DNA of 64,000 bases from Clostridiaceae bacterium (GCA_016296885.1 JAEDHT010000006.1:1-64000); one strand, 5' to 3'; positions 8,056-16,056 are shown, counted from the first letter of the stretch. The notes: generated from the letters alone by a model not told the origin. A program made the numbers and translations.

Positions 8056-8087
8056 TTTTTCAGATTACTTGAAAGGAAGTGGAAACA

Positions 8088-8900
8088 ATGGGTAATAACA
8101 GTAAAAATGCTAAAAAGCAAGCAAATAAAACAAACGCCAGAGTTTCAGTGGTTGTAGCATGCATATTGATAGCGTGTTGTGTTGGATTTTTTGGCTATAA
8201 TGGAATAAAAAACAAACAAACTGAGGATTTTATCGACAGCGTAAAGAACACCTCTATGGCTCCCCTGAATGATATAAATTCTTCTGTTAACAGTGATATT
8301 AACGTTACATTTCAAAACCCTATTAACTTTGAAGATTTGCAAGAAAAAAACAGTGATTTATACTCTTGGATATATGTTCCAAACACATCTGTAGATTATC
8401 CGGTAGCACAAAGTGCTGATGATGGCTTTTATCTGCATCGTGGCACCGACAAAAGCTACTATTTTGCAGGCACTATCTACACAGAGAGCACCTATAACAA
8501 CACTGACTACAACGACAGAAACACTGTGCTGTATGGTCACAATATGCTTGACGGCTCTATGTTTGCCACATTGCATAAGTTTGAGGATGAAGAGTTTTTC
8601 AACGATAATGAGTATTTCTATATTTACACTCCAAACCGTATCCTCACATACAGAATATTTGCTGCATATGAGGTGGATGATAGACATATTCTGAAAACTC
8701 ATGACTTTTCAGATGATAATGTGTGGTCTGAATATCTTAATGAGATATCCAATCCCCAATCTGATTACACTTGTAACTCACGTGACATAGAACTATCTCT
8801 GGATAGCAAAATTGTAACTTTGAGCACCTGCACAAACTTTAGAGCCAATGACAGATATATTGTCCAGGGGGTGCTTATAGATGAACAAACTACAGTTTAA
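8088..8900 (+). CDS. class B sortase, transmembrane form
   Basis: Second class B sortase, 270 residues, clearly a duplicate of the one before it. Catalytic residues are His151 (VLYGHNM), Cys248 (TLSTC) and Arg256 (FRANDRY). Here the N-terminus is Lys-rich and cytosolic, followed by one membrane helix (residues 18-39), so this copy is anchored as a normal type II membrane protein, unlike its neighbour with a lipobox-like Cys. The ATG at 8088 has GAAAGGA at 8071-8077; a GTG at 8079 overlaps that site and is rejected. The gene overlaps the LCP gene by 20 bases. Two sortases for one small substrate suggest either different substrates elsewhere or a staged reaction. Confidence 0.9.
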   Translation: MGNNSKNAKKQANKTNARVSVVVACILIACCVGFFGYNGIKNKQTEDFIDSVKNTSMAPLNDINSSVNSDINVTFQNPINFEDLQEKNSDLYSWIYVPNTSVDYPVAQSADDGFYLHRGTDKSYYFAGTIYTESTYNNTDYNDRNTVLYGHNMLDGSMFATLHKFEDEEFFNDNEYFYIYTPNRILTYRIFAAYEVDDRHILKTHDFSDDNVWSEYLNEISNPQSDYTCNSRDIELSLDSKIVTLSTCTNFRANDRYIVQGVLIDEQTTV

Positions 8901-10431
8901 TGATTTAAACAAAACCACAGATAATTTAAAGAAAACCACGGACAACGACGATCCTATACCACATTCTGAAAGGAAAGTAGTCAAAGTCAGGGTAGTAAAA
9001 AGAGTGACAAATTCTGAACCATCGCAAAGTCAAGCACGAATTGCAAAAGCAATGCAATTATCGTCAGATTCGCAAGCTATAGAAGATTATGAAGGTTATG
9101 TTTTCGAATCTTCGCATCACCATAGACACGAAAATAGCTCCAGGCACAGCCTGGGGCACAATTCAGTAAACAGCTTGGAAAACAGCTCAGAGAATAGTCC
9201 AGAGAAAAACTCAGGGAACAGAGAGCAAAAATCTGATTCGACTACATTGCTAAGAGGCAATGTTCAAGGTGCAACGTATGAAGAATCAGCACAGAGAGCC
9301 TCTAGTGACTATGATGATTATATATATTATAAAGAGCGCTATGACCTATCGAAACGTGGCAAGCACAAACACAGACACAATGATAAAAATGATGATAAAA
9401 ACGGCAAAGTAAAACACAAGCTTCTTAGGTCTGTTTTGATTATAATGTTGTCTTTGATAGTACTGGTTGTAGGTTGCTTTTTTTCACTAAGACAAATTGG
9501 TAAGGATGCTTTGTTAAAACAAAGTGAAAAAATAGAAACTCCTGATCTTGGCGGAGAGGTAATCTCTGAAAACAATGGTCGTATCATTAAATATAATGGT
9601 CACACCTATGAATATAACGAAAATATTACGAACATACTATTCATAGGGGTTGATAAAACCGAATTAGGTGTTATTGACGGTGTTGTTGGAAAAGGTGGAC
9701 AAGCCGACGCAATTTATCTTGCAGCCATAGATATTGAAGAAGGGAGCATTACTACCTTTGCTGTGCCTCGTGAAACAATGGCAGATATAGGTGTCTATTC
9801 AAGCACAGGCTCGTATTTGGGCATAGAAAACAAACAAATATGTCTGTCGTATGCATATGGAGATGGAAAAATAGAAAGCTGTGATAATCTTATAAGCTCA
9901 CTTGAAAAAGTGTTCTTCGGAATAGAAATACAGTCATTTATTGCCATGGACCTTATGGGCATCAACGCCATGAACGACAATATCGGAGGCGTGGATGTTA
10001 CGCTGGACTATGACACCGTAATTAAAGGTTATGAATTTAAGGCAGGGGTTCCTGTTCACCTTGCAGGTAGTATGGCAGAGGCTTTTGTGAGAACAAGAAG
10101 TGCAACAGAGGTAGATGCTAATATCAAGCGTATGGAAAGACAAAAAATTTACCTTAACGCATACATTGAAAAAGCTGTTAAAATGACAAAAGAGGATATA
10201 AAAACACCTTTAAATATTTACAATGCTGCAAGCGATTATTCCATAACCAGTATAGATGCTGCATCAGTAACATATCTTGCCACACGCCTTATAGACAAAA
10301 ATATTACTTTCCCAAATATTATGCGTCTGCCGGGCGAGGTAAAAATGGGAGAAGAATACGCAGAATTCTATGTAAATGAGCGAGAATTCTATGAAATGTT
10401 TCTAGAAACATATTACAACCAAATTAATTGA
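8881..10431 (+). CDS. LytR-CpsA-Psr (LCP) family protein
   Basis: LCP proteins transfer lipid-linked glycopolymers (teichoic-acid-like or capsule) onto peptidoglycan outside the membrane. Of 516 residues, 1-180 form a long, charged, disordered cytosolic arm rich in His, Ser and Asn. Residues 181-203 are the membrane helix. From about 250 comes the LCP domain, with NILFIGVDK, the acidic and Arg positions in QADAIYLAAID and TFAVPRETM, and RTRSATEVDANIKRMERQ. The ATG at 8881 overlaps the end of the second sortase and uses GGGGGT at 8867, so translation is probably coupled. The long N-terminal arm is more than LCP activity needs and could be regulatory. Together with the sortases this locus decorates the cell surface. 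Confidence 0.85.
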   Translation: MNKLQFNDLNKTTDNLKKTTDNDDPIPHSERKVVKVRVVKRVTNSEPSQSQARIAKAMQLSSDSQAIEDYEGYVFESSHHHRHENSSRHSLGHNSVNSLENSSENSPEKNSGNREQKSDSTTLLRGNVQGATYEESAQRASSDYDDYIYYKERYDLSKRGKHKHRHNDKNDDKNGKVKHKLLRSVLIIMLSLIVLVVGCFFSLRQIGKDALLKQSEKIETPDLGGEVISENNGRIIKYNGHTYEYNENITNILFIGVDKTELGVIDGVVGKGGQADAIYLAAIDIEEGSITTFAVPRETMADIGVYSSTGSYLGIENKQICLSYAYGDGKIESCDNLISSLEKVFFGIEIQSFIAMDLMGINAMNDNIGGVDVTLDYDTVIKGYEFKAGVPVHLAGSMAEAFVRTRSATEVDANIKRMERQKIYLNAYIEKAVKMTKEDIKTPLNIYNAASDYSITSIDAASVTYLATRLIDKNITFPNIMRLPGEVKMGEEYAEFYVNEREFYEMFLETYYNQIN

Positions 10432-10483
10432 TTTATACTATCAATACGGTCTATTATTGTTGTAAAATTATCAAGTGTTTTGC

Positions 10484-10512
10484 TTGACTTATTTTAAAAA
10501 TACGTGTACAAT
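10484..10512 (+). promoter_or_regulatory. strong SigA promoter of the DUF1292 gene
   Basis: TTGACT (10484-10489), 17 bp, TACAAT (10507-10512), 38 bases before the ATG at 10550. Confidence 0.75.
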
Positions 10513-10549
10513 AATGATATATTAAGCATTGAAAGGATTAACTAAAACT

Positions 10550-10864
10550 ATGATGAATGATTTAGAAATGGATTTTATCAGCTTGCTTGACGATGACGGC
10601 ACTGAATATCAATTTGAAATTCTTGATGTAATAAACGAAGACGGAAGAAAGTTTTATGCTCTAAGCCCTGTTATTGATGACGAAAATCAGGTTATCGAAG
10701 ATAGTGGAGAGTATTACATCATGGAGGAAATCATCGAAGAAGGTGATGACTCTCCTATGCTGGTTGATCTTGAGGATGAGAAGCTTCTTGATCACCTTGC
10801 AGAGATTTTCGAGGCTCATTTCGACGAAATGTTCGAATACGACGAGGACGAGTCTGAGGAGTAA
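10550..10864 (+). CDS. DUF1292 family protein (YrzB-like)
   Basis: A 104-residue, very acidic protein of the DUF1292 family, small cytosolic proteins widespread in Firmicutes. It shows the family pattern: FISLLDDDGTEYQFEILDVI, then YALSPVID and a Glu/Asp-rich tail (EYDEDESEE). Family members are usually found near ruvX and alaS; here ruvX is 43 kb away, so the usual cluster is split. Function is unknown. The first ATG at 10550 has AAGGA at 10533-10537; the ATG directly after it (10553) gives a protein one residue shorter. It has its own promoter and is followed by a structured RNA. Confidence 0.8.
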   Translation: MMNDLEMDFISLLDDDGTEYQFEILDVINEDGRKFYALSPVIDDENQVIEDSGEYYIMEEIIEEGDDSPMLVDLEDEKLLDHLAEIFEAHFDEMFEYDEDESEE

Positions 10865-10925
10865 TTTTGTTCTCTTTCTGCCCGATTCGCTTATTGCATT
10901 GATATAACCCTACAACTTATTTATA

Positions 10926-11116
10926 GGGAGCCGGACTCCTGAGATTGTGTGCAGACCTCCCGATTTTTCGGAAGAAGGGAGCCTGAGGTCAAGGGGAGGC
11001 ACCCACCTGTCGATTTAGTAGGCAGGTTGTAAAAAATGCGCTACGGTCGGGCGGAATAAACATACTTTCCAAAACAAAAAGCCTTACACAGCGCTCGGAA
11101 ATATCCGGGCGTTTTT
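10926..11116 (+). ncRNA. ssrS: probable 6S RNA
   Basis: A gene-free stretch of about 190 bases that folds like 6S RNA, which binds SigA RNA polymerase and mimics an open promoter. A closing stem pairs GCCGGACU (10930-10937) with GGUCGGGC (11045-11052), with one mismatch. An internal arm pairs GACCUC with GAGGUC around 10953-10990. After the CACCCACCU block (about 11000), which resembles the 3' central-bubble segment of other 6S RNAs, comes a hairpin ACCUGUC/GGCAGGU. A terminator ends the transcript at 11112-11116, giving roughly the family length of 180-200 nt. The call rests on structure and one short motif; another structured RNA is possible. Confidence 0.65.
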
Positions 11117-11117
11117 C
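11092..11117 (+). terminator. intrinsic terminator of the 6S-like RNA
   Basis: Stem CGCTCGGA (11092-11099) with TCCGGGCG (11104-11111), 4-nt loop, five T. It lies just before the leader of the next gene. Confidence 0.8.
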
Positions 11118-11145
11118 TATAAATTATATAAATGGGATGATAAAA

Positions 11146-13362
11146 ATGAACAAATTAAGAAAAATCATTGCAATAGCTCTTGTTGCATCTGTGTTAGGAA
11201 CAGCCGGTGTGTCTGCATCTGCTACTTCTTTTGAAGCAGGCGAAACATCACACGCTGTAGTAAGCATTAAGAACAGTGATGCAGAAGTCAAGACAAAAAC
11301 TATTGCTACAGAAAGCAACGAAGTTATCATCAGCGAAGACTCAATAACAATCGATGGCGAAAAAGACGAAAATGACTATGATATATACATATTAAAAGGT
11401 GAATATAGCTCAGCCCTAAAGATTGTTATTGATAGTGAAACAAAGAGAGATATAAACATTCAGCTTGAAGAATTTACTGTAGATAAAACAAACGAAGAAG
11501 CTTTGATTTCATCAGATGCATCTTGCAACATCAATATATCTCTTGCAGGCAGTGATAAAAGCACAATTAAATCATCAGCAGAAAAAGTAACAGCCTTAAT
11601 CTCTGCTCCAAACGCAGCGCTCAATATACAGCCAGATATATATAGAGGTCACAATTCTACCCTCAGTGTAATCTCCACATCAGAAACAGCAGACGAAAAC
11701 ACCTCTGTAGGATGTATCACTGTTAAAAAACTGACATTTGTAGCAGGTGCAAAAGTAAATTTTGAGAGCAAAGCAGCTGCTGCCATAGTATCTGAAGCAG
11801 TTACTGTCAATCCAAATGTAGAAATAAATCTGGATGTAGCTTGTAGCAGAAAGATTTTCACAAACGACTATAAACAGCAAGGTGGTAAGGTTTCCTTTGG
11901 CGAAGAGAATACCGGATCACTCTTCTATCTTAACTATATAAAAGAAACAAACCACTTTGCAAATTTTAGAGTAATCAGTGGCTCTCTCACAGGCGTTACA
12001 GATGGCTATTGCGTTGAGGGCGATGTAGTAAATCAAGCATCAATTATTGGCGGAACAATACGCTTAGAGTCTAGCTCAAAACCGGTATTCTACGCTAGAA
12101 GAAAGTTTCAGGATTTCTTTATCAACGGCGGAAATGTTGAGCTGTTAACATCTGCAGCTCACGCAGTAGAATGTAATACAACTGAGTTTATAAAGTTCAG
12201 TAACGAATACGCTGTTATACTTAACGACGGTAATACACACATCACCTGCTCACAATATCCATTCGCAAGGAAGAATGACGACGGAGAGTTTGAGAGAATG
12301 GACGTATACAATCTTTTAAACCAAAAGGTATATCAGCATCACATAGATTTAGAGAGTGCACAAGGACATAATCTTGCTGAGTTGCTCGAAAAGAACAGTA
12401 ACGATTTAGGTAGAGTTCTCTATAATGATGTACTTGTAAGCACAAACAAAAAATTTGTGCTTGAACTTGATGACCTCTATCTTTGGCTTAGTGAGCCACA
12501 AGAGGGCGACAACGGTGCACTTATATTCACTAATATTGGATTGACCTTTAAACACGTTGGAAAGTTTTCTGATTATTTGGAAAATATAGACACCGTTCCC
12601 GCTGAAATGGCATATGACAACTCATCATTGTTTGTATTTTTTGATAAAAGAAACGGCATAAATGGAACTGATAGCGTAACACAAATTACCGACTACAAGC
12701 TTCCTGCTAAAATAGATGTGCCTGAAAAAGACGAAATATATGATGATAAATTCTTGGGTTACTATGATTCTACCGACTGGACAAAGAAGTATTATGATGA
12801 AAATGGTAATCTTGTAGCTGATGCAGATATCAGAGAAAATACATTTTTAGTTGCACAGTGGCAAACTGATGTTAAGGTTGAGGCCGATCATATGGATGTC
12901 CACTTTGTTCTCAATGGTGGCACTTGCGACTTCCATAGCAACTTTATGGACAATGATTTTGACTCTAATATACCACTTAGAGAAGATTTCGTAATTCCTG
13001 ATGCCGTAAAAGAAGGCAAAACATTCCTCGGATGGTATCTTACACCTGATGGCAGTGGCGAAAGAATTTTAAATTCTGCTATGCTAATTGACTTGCTCGG
13101 CACAGAGAATGTTACATTGTATGCTATTTGGGAGGGCGAAACCTCCACTAACGCAAAATATGGCGACGCCAACTGTGATGGCGATATAAATATGCAAGAT
13201 GTAACCACAATTCAGAAAGTTATCGCAGAGCTTATTACTCCGGAAAAGGCCGGAGATAATTATGCTATAAATTCTGATGTTACACATGATGACAAAACAA
13301 CAATGGAAGATGTTGTTCTCATTCAGAAATATTTGGCTAAGCTTGTTGATAGCCTTGATTGA
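11146..13362 (+). CDS. secreted dockerin protein with InlB-type repeats
   Basis: A 738-residue secreted protein. Residues 1-27 are a signal peptide (KIIAIALVASVLGTAGVSASA). A long region to about residue 450 is rich in short Asn/Ser/Val strands and reads like a right-handed beta-helix. Residues 510-665 hold InlB/Flg_new-type repeats, seen in GKTFLGWYLTPDGSGE and VTLYAIW. The C-terminus is a type I dockerin with two calcium loops (DANCDGDINMQD and NSDVTHDDKTTMED), each followed by a helix with IQK. Dockerins bind cohesins on a scaffoldin or cell surface; no cohesin is visible here. ATG 11146 follows GGGATGA. No terminator separates it from the lipoprotein gene 46 bases later, so it may head the maturation operon. 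Confidence 0.8.
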   Translation: MNKLRKIIAIALVASVLGTAGVSASATSFEAGETSHAVVSIKNSDAEVKTKTIATESNEVIISEDSITIDGEKDENDYDIYILKGEYSSALKIVIDSETKRDINIQLEEFTVDKTNEEALISSDASCNINISLAGSDKSTIKSSAEKVTALISAPNAALNIQPDIYRGHNSTLSVISTSETADENTSVGCITVKKLTFVAGAKVNFESKAAAAIVSEAVTVNPNVEINLDVACSRKIFTNDYKQQGGKVSFGEENTGSLFYLNYIKETNHFANFRVISGSLTGVTDGYCVEGDVVNQASIIGGTIRLESSSKPVFYARRKFQDFFINGGNVELLTSAAHAVECNTTEFIKFSNEYAVILNDGNTHITCSQYPFARKNDDGEFERMDVYNLLNQKVYQHHIDLESAQGHNLAELLEKNSNDLGRVLYNDVLVSTNKKFVLELDDLYLWLSEPQEGDNGALIFTNIGLTFKHVGKFSDYLENIDTVPAEMAYDNSSLFVFFDKRNGINGTDSVTQITDYKLPAKIDVPEKDEIYDDKFLGYYDSTDWTKKYYDENGNLVADADIRENTFLVAQWQTDVKVEADHMDVHFVLNGGTCDFHSNFMDNDFDSNIPLREDFVIPDAVKEGKTFLGWYLTPDGSGERILNSAMLIDLLGTENVTLYAIWEGETSTNAKYGDANCDGDINMQDVTTIQKVIAELITPEKAGDNYAINSDVTHDDKTTMEDVVLIQKYLAKLVDSLD

Positions 13363-13408
13363 TAGTCACAATATTTGAAAAAAAACATAATGAAAGGAAT
13401 TGATTACT

Positions 13409-13843
13409 ATGTTTAAGAAATTTGGAATTGTTATTTTTTCTGTTTTGATCGCAACTTCACTGCTCGCAGGATGTGGTGATAAAGACGACAAAGATGTAAA
13501 CAGCAATGTATCCTCCGGAACAACAAGTGAGGTAAGCTCTGATAGTTCAGCTCCTGATATAAACACAGACACTATCGAAATCGGCGGTGGTGATGACAAG
13601 GTTCTCATCCCTGATATTGTCGTTACACCGGGAGTAGAAGATAGCACAGAATCAAAGTCTGATGCTCCTTCTTCAGGAGATTCCGGAAACTCAGATACTT
13701 CATCAAAGAGCACCTCTTCCACAAGCTCAAAGGGCTCTGATAGCTCATCAAGCAAAGCTTCATCAAATTCTGAATCTGATTCAGAGTACTATGATGATTG
13801 GGAAGGCGACAATGTTATAGATTTCTCTGAGCTTTTAGGATAA
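13409..13843 (+). CDS. Ser/Asp-rich lipoprotein
   Basis: A 144-residue lipoprotein. The signal peptide ends in the lipobox LLAGC (Cys22), so the mature protein is lipid-anchored to the outer face of the membrane. The rest is low complexity: acidic at first, then a long Ser run (SSKSTSSTSSKGSDSSSSK). It ends in a distinct acidic-aromatic tail, EYYDDWEGDNVIDFSELLG, which looks like a defined element and not linker. No family is recognised. ATG 13409 has GAAAGGA upstream. It lies 19 bases before the HPr-kinase-like gene, so it is almost certainly co-transcribed with it and could be a substrate of that cassette. Confidence 0.7.
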   Translation: MFKKFGIVIFSVLIATSLLAGCGDKDDKDVNSNVSSGTTSEVSSDSSAPDINTDTIEIGGGDDKVLIPDIVVTPGVEDSTESKSDAPSSGDSGNSDTSSKSTSSTSSKGSDSSSSKASSNSESDSEYYDDWEGDNVIDFSELLG

Positions 13844-13862
13844 TCGAATTGAGGTACACACT

Positions 13863-14567
13863 GTGGGCATATATAAAATAGCGGATTTGTATATTGATAT
13901 CGACCCAAAATATGAATATACTAAAGAAAGATTAAAAGACTATATTTCTAATGATGAGGTCGCACCGGATTTTTCGGTGCGACTCACCAGGGATTTGATT
14001 TTGCAAGAAGTTTCTTATGCTCCGGGGCTTCCGGAGTCATGCTATGAAAGCACAGCAATCTATAGGCAGATTTGTCTTAAAATACTTGAAAAATACAATG
14101 GTTTCTTTTTCCATTGCTCTGCCCTCTCGGTAGATAATCAAGCGTATTTGTTTACAGCACAAAGTGGCACCGGCAAATCTACACATACACGTATGTGGCG
14201 TGAGGTTTTTGGTGATAAGGTCGTTATGATTAACGATGACAAACCACTTGTTCGCCTTATAGATGGAAAATTCTATGTATATGGTACTCCATGGGATGGA
14301 AAACACGCTATTAGCAACAACATAAAAGTGCCTCTTAAGGCTATTTGCTTTTTGCATCGTGGCGAGGAAAATAAAATCTCTAAGGTGGTTGGAATAGACC
14401 ATTTGCATGATATTCTAAATCAAACTATTATGCCAAAGAGTTCTACTTCTATGATAAATCTGCTTGACATCTTGGAAAAAATGCTCACCGATATTCCTAC
14501 CTATGAGTTATACTGCAACATTTCACAGGAAGCAGCAAAAGTTTCATATAAGGGTATGATTGAATAA
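13863..14567 (+). CDS. HPr-kinase-like ATPase of a peptide-maturation cassette
   Basis: A 234-residue protein with the core of HPr kinase/PEP carboxykinase-type enzymes. HCSAL is at 84-88, the P-loop SGTGKST at 101-107, and the acidic pair in MINDDKP at 122-128 acts as Walker B. It lacks the N-terminal domain of true HPr kinases, and HPr serine phosphorylation is unlikely. Small proteins of this type sit next to PqqD-like proteins in RiPP clusters; in lasso peptide clusters such kinases phosphorylate a Ser of the peptide. GTG start at 13863 with GAGG at 13851-13854. The PqqD-like gene follows by 18 bases. The substrate is unknown; the Ser-rich lipoprotein upstream is a candidate. Confidence 0.8.
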   Translation: MGIYKIADLYIDIDPKYEYTKERLKDYISNDEVAPDFSVRLTRDLILQEVSYAPGLPESCYESTAIYRQICLKILEKYNGFFFHCSALSVDNQAYLFTAQSGTGKSTHTRMWREVFGDKVVMINDDKPLVRLIDGKFYVYGTPWDGKHAISNNIKVPLKAICFLHRGEENKISKVVGIDHLHDILNQTIMPKSSTSMINLLDILEKMLTDIPTYELYCNISQEAAKVSYKGMIE

Positions 14568-14585
14568 ACGAAAGGACTGATAAAA

Positions 14586-14855
14586 GTGATAAAGTCTAAA
14601 GAAGGACTTCTCGTAAGAAAATTTGGGGACAAATACGTAATCGTGGCTATTGACGATATGGCAGATGAGTTTCATAGCCTTATAACATTGAATGACACAG
14701 GTCTCTTTATTTGGAAGCTTATCGAGAAAGGTACCGATGCTGATAAAATTTTGGAAAATATTCTTTCTACATATGATATTGATGAGGAAACAGCAAAAGC
14801 CGATATACAAAACTTTATTGAAAGTGCAAGAAAAGCAGGTATATTAGATGAGTGA
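14586..14855 (+). CDS. PqqD-like RiPP recognition element protein
   Basis: An 89-residue stand-alone PqqD-like protein. Such winged-helix proteins bind leader peptides and present them to modifying enzymes. The pattern LVRKFGDKYVIVAID, then LNDTGLFIWKLIEKG and a helical C-terminus with ENILSTYDIDEETAKADIQNFI matches the family. The start is GTG with GAAAGGA at 14571-14577. The gene overlaps the next by ATGAGTGA (8 bases), so expression is coupled. Its presence argues strongly that the neighbouring kinase-like and peptidase-like proteins act on a leader-bearing peptide. No radical SAM, lanthipeptide or lasso synthetase gene is adjacent. Confidence 0.85.
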   Translation: MIKSKEGLLVRKFGDKYVIVAIDDMADEFHSLITLNDTGLFIWKLIEKGTDADKILENILSTYDIDEETAKADIQNFIESARKAGILDE

Positions 14856-15309
14856 TCTGCTATGCATAAAGGATATAATTGAACGTGACGGTGAGTACAT
14901 CGGAACACCGCATGGTGATAGTATGTGGCCTTTGTTGCATAATAAACGTGACACTATACACGTTGTAAAAAAGACAGATAAGCTAAACAAACATGATGTA
15001 GCATTATACATACGCAAAAATGGCCAATATGTGCTTCATCGCATAATGAAAATTGAAAATAACAGCTACACCATGTGTGGCGATAGTCAATATGTTTTGG
15101 AGAAGGGCATACAGGAAGATCAGATTATCGGGGTTTTAAAAAGCTTTTATAGAAATGACAGATATTGTGACACAAATAAAATACGTTACAAAATTTACGT
15201 CTTTATATGGTGTCTTTCCCCAAAGGTCAGAAGATTTCTAATGCACTTTGTTGCATATGCAGAAAACAAAAAGAACAAGATTAAAGCAAAAGGAAAAGCC
15301 AAACGATGA
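14848..15309 (+). CDS. S26-type signal peptidase-like protein, ER/SipW type
   Basis: A 153-residue serine peptidase-like protein. Ser25 in GDSMWP is the nucleophile. His64 in YVLHRI stands where ER-type signal peptidases (SipW, Sec11) use His as the base in place of Lys. MCGDSQY at about 77-82 matches the third conserved box. The usual N-terminal membrane helix is missing; the C-terminal part (YKIYVFIWCLSPKVRRFLMHFVAY) is hydrophobic and amphipathic and may bind the membrane from inside. Such peptidases accompany PqqD-like and HPr-kinase-like proteins and may remove leader peptides. It overlaps the PqqD-like gene by 8 bases and the next gene by ATGA. Confidence 0.75.
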   Translation: MSDLLCIKDIIERDGEYIGTPHGDSMWPLLHNKRDTIHVVKKTDKLNKHDVALYIRKNGQYVLHRIMKIENNSYTMCGDSQYVLEKGIQEDQIIGVLKSFYRNDRYCDTNKIRYKIYVFIWCLSPKVRRFLMHFVAYAENKKNKIKAKGKAKR

Positions 15310-15686
15310 AGAAATGTGACTATTGTGGCAAACAAATATCATATAGTGAACAATATTGCTGTGATGAATGTAGCCAGAAAGCATTGAAATATTATCACTT
15401 TGAAAGAAAATATAAAAATATTTTTGGTTTTTTCAATATTATCTGTGCGATATCCGTTATGGCTGCTTGCTTCCTATCTCTGCTCTTGTCTGCTAAAATT
15501 GGATATATAGTATCAGGAGCAGCTCTCACGCTTTTGGGAGCGGCTGTGGTTGCTTTTCCAATGCCTACTCTAAATCAGATAAAAAAGCAAAAAATTCAAA
15601 AAGCGGTGTTTTCTACCAGAATTATTGGTGGGATAATTTCCTTTTCAGGTATTTGTTTGTTAATTGTAGGCTTGTTTGTCGTTTAA
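15306..15686 (+). CDS. zinc-ribbon membrane protein
   Basis: A 126-residue protein. Residues 1-25 hold a zinc-ribbon-like pair, CDYCGK and CCDEC. About four hydrophobic segments follow (residues 41-57, 60-74, 76-87 and 103-125). The family is not recognised. Its ATG overlaps the stop of the signal-peptidase-like gene as ATGA, so it is translated with the cassette and is likely part of it, perhaps as a membrane partner or exporter subunit. That role is inferred from position only. Confidence 0.6.
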   Translation: MKKCDYCGKQISYSEQYCCDECSQKALKYYHFERKYKNIFGFFNIICAISVMAACFLSLLLSAKIGYIVSGAALTLLGAAVVAFPMPTLNQIKKQKIQKAVFSTRIIGGIISFSGICLLIVGLFVV

Positions 15687-15699
15687 ATGAATAATTGAT

Positions 15700-15748
15700 C
15701 TCCTTTTTGTCAATGATAAGATTGAAAAAACAAAAAGGAGGTTTTTTT
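15700..15748 (+). promoter_or_regulatory. terminator-like hairpin containing the ribosome binding site of the next gene
   Basis: CTCCTTTTTGT (15700-15710) pairs with ACAAAAAGGAG (15730-15740), an 11-bp stem with a 19-nt loop. Seven T (15742-15748) lead straight into the ATG at 15749. The right arm is also the AGGAGG ribosome binding site. Read-through transcripts would be terminated or have the site closed; a transcript starting in the loop would leave it open. A weak TTGATC-16 bp-TAAGAT (15695-15722) could provide such a start. Confidence 0.55.
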
Positions 15749-15979
15749 ATGCTTGATAAATTAGCACTTACATTATTGATCATCGGTGGTATCAACTGGG
15801 GATCAGTAGGTATATTTCAATTTGACCTTGTAGCATGGATATGCGGTGGTCAAACAGGCATTGTAAGCAGAATAATCTACACTCTTGTTGGATTATCTGC
15901 TATCTGGTGTATTTCTCTTTTATTTAGAGATACAAGCGATGAACATGTCGATCGACTTGAAACAGGAAGCACAATGTAA
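15749..15979 (+). CDS. DUF378 family small membrane protein
   Basis: A 76-residue membrane protein of the DUF378 family. It has two hydrophobic segments around the hallmark IGGINWGSVGIFQFDLV, with a second helix at ISRIIYTLVGLSAIW. Function is unknown. AGGAGG at 15736-15741 gives the ATG at 15749 good spacing, but that site lies inside a terminator-like hairpin. It probably is not part of the upstream cassette, because the hairpin would cut read-through. Confidence 0.8.
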   Translation: MLDKLALTLLIIGGINWGSVGIFQFDLVAWICGGQTGIVSRIIYTLVGLSAIWCISLLFRDTSDEHVDRLETGSTM

Positions 15980-16014
15980 ACTATTTGCAATTAATTTTTC
16001 CTAATAATTAAAAG

Positions 16015-16056
16015 AACGCTCTGTGATAAAATTTGTGTCACAGAGTGTTCCTCTTT
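16015..16056 (+). terminator. intrinsic terminator
   Basis: Arms AACGCTCTGTGA (16015-16026) and TCACAGAGTGTT (16038-16049), then CCTCTTTTT. It closes the DUF378 gene. Confidence 0.75.
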
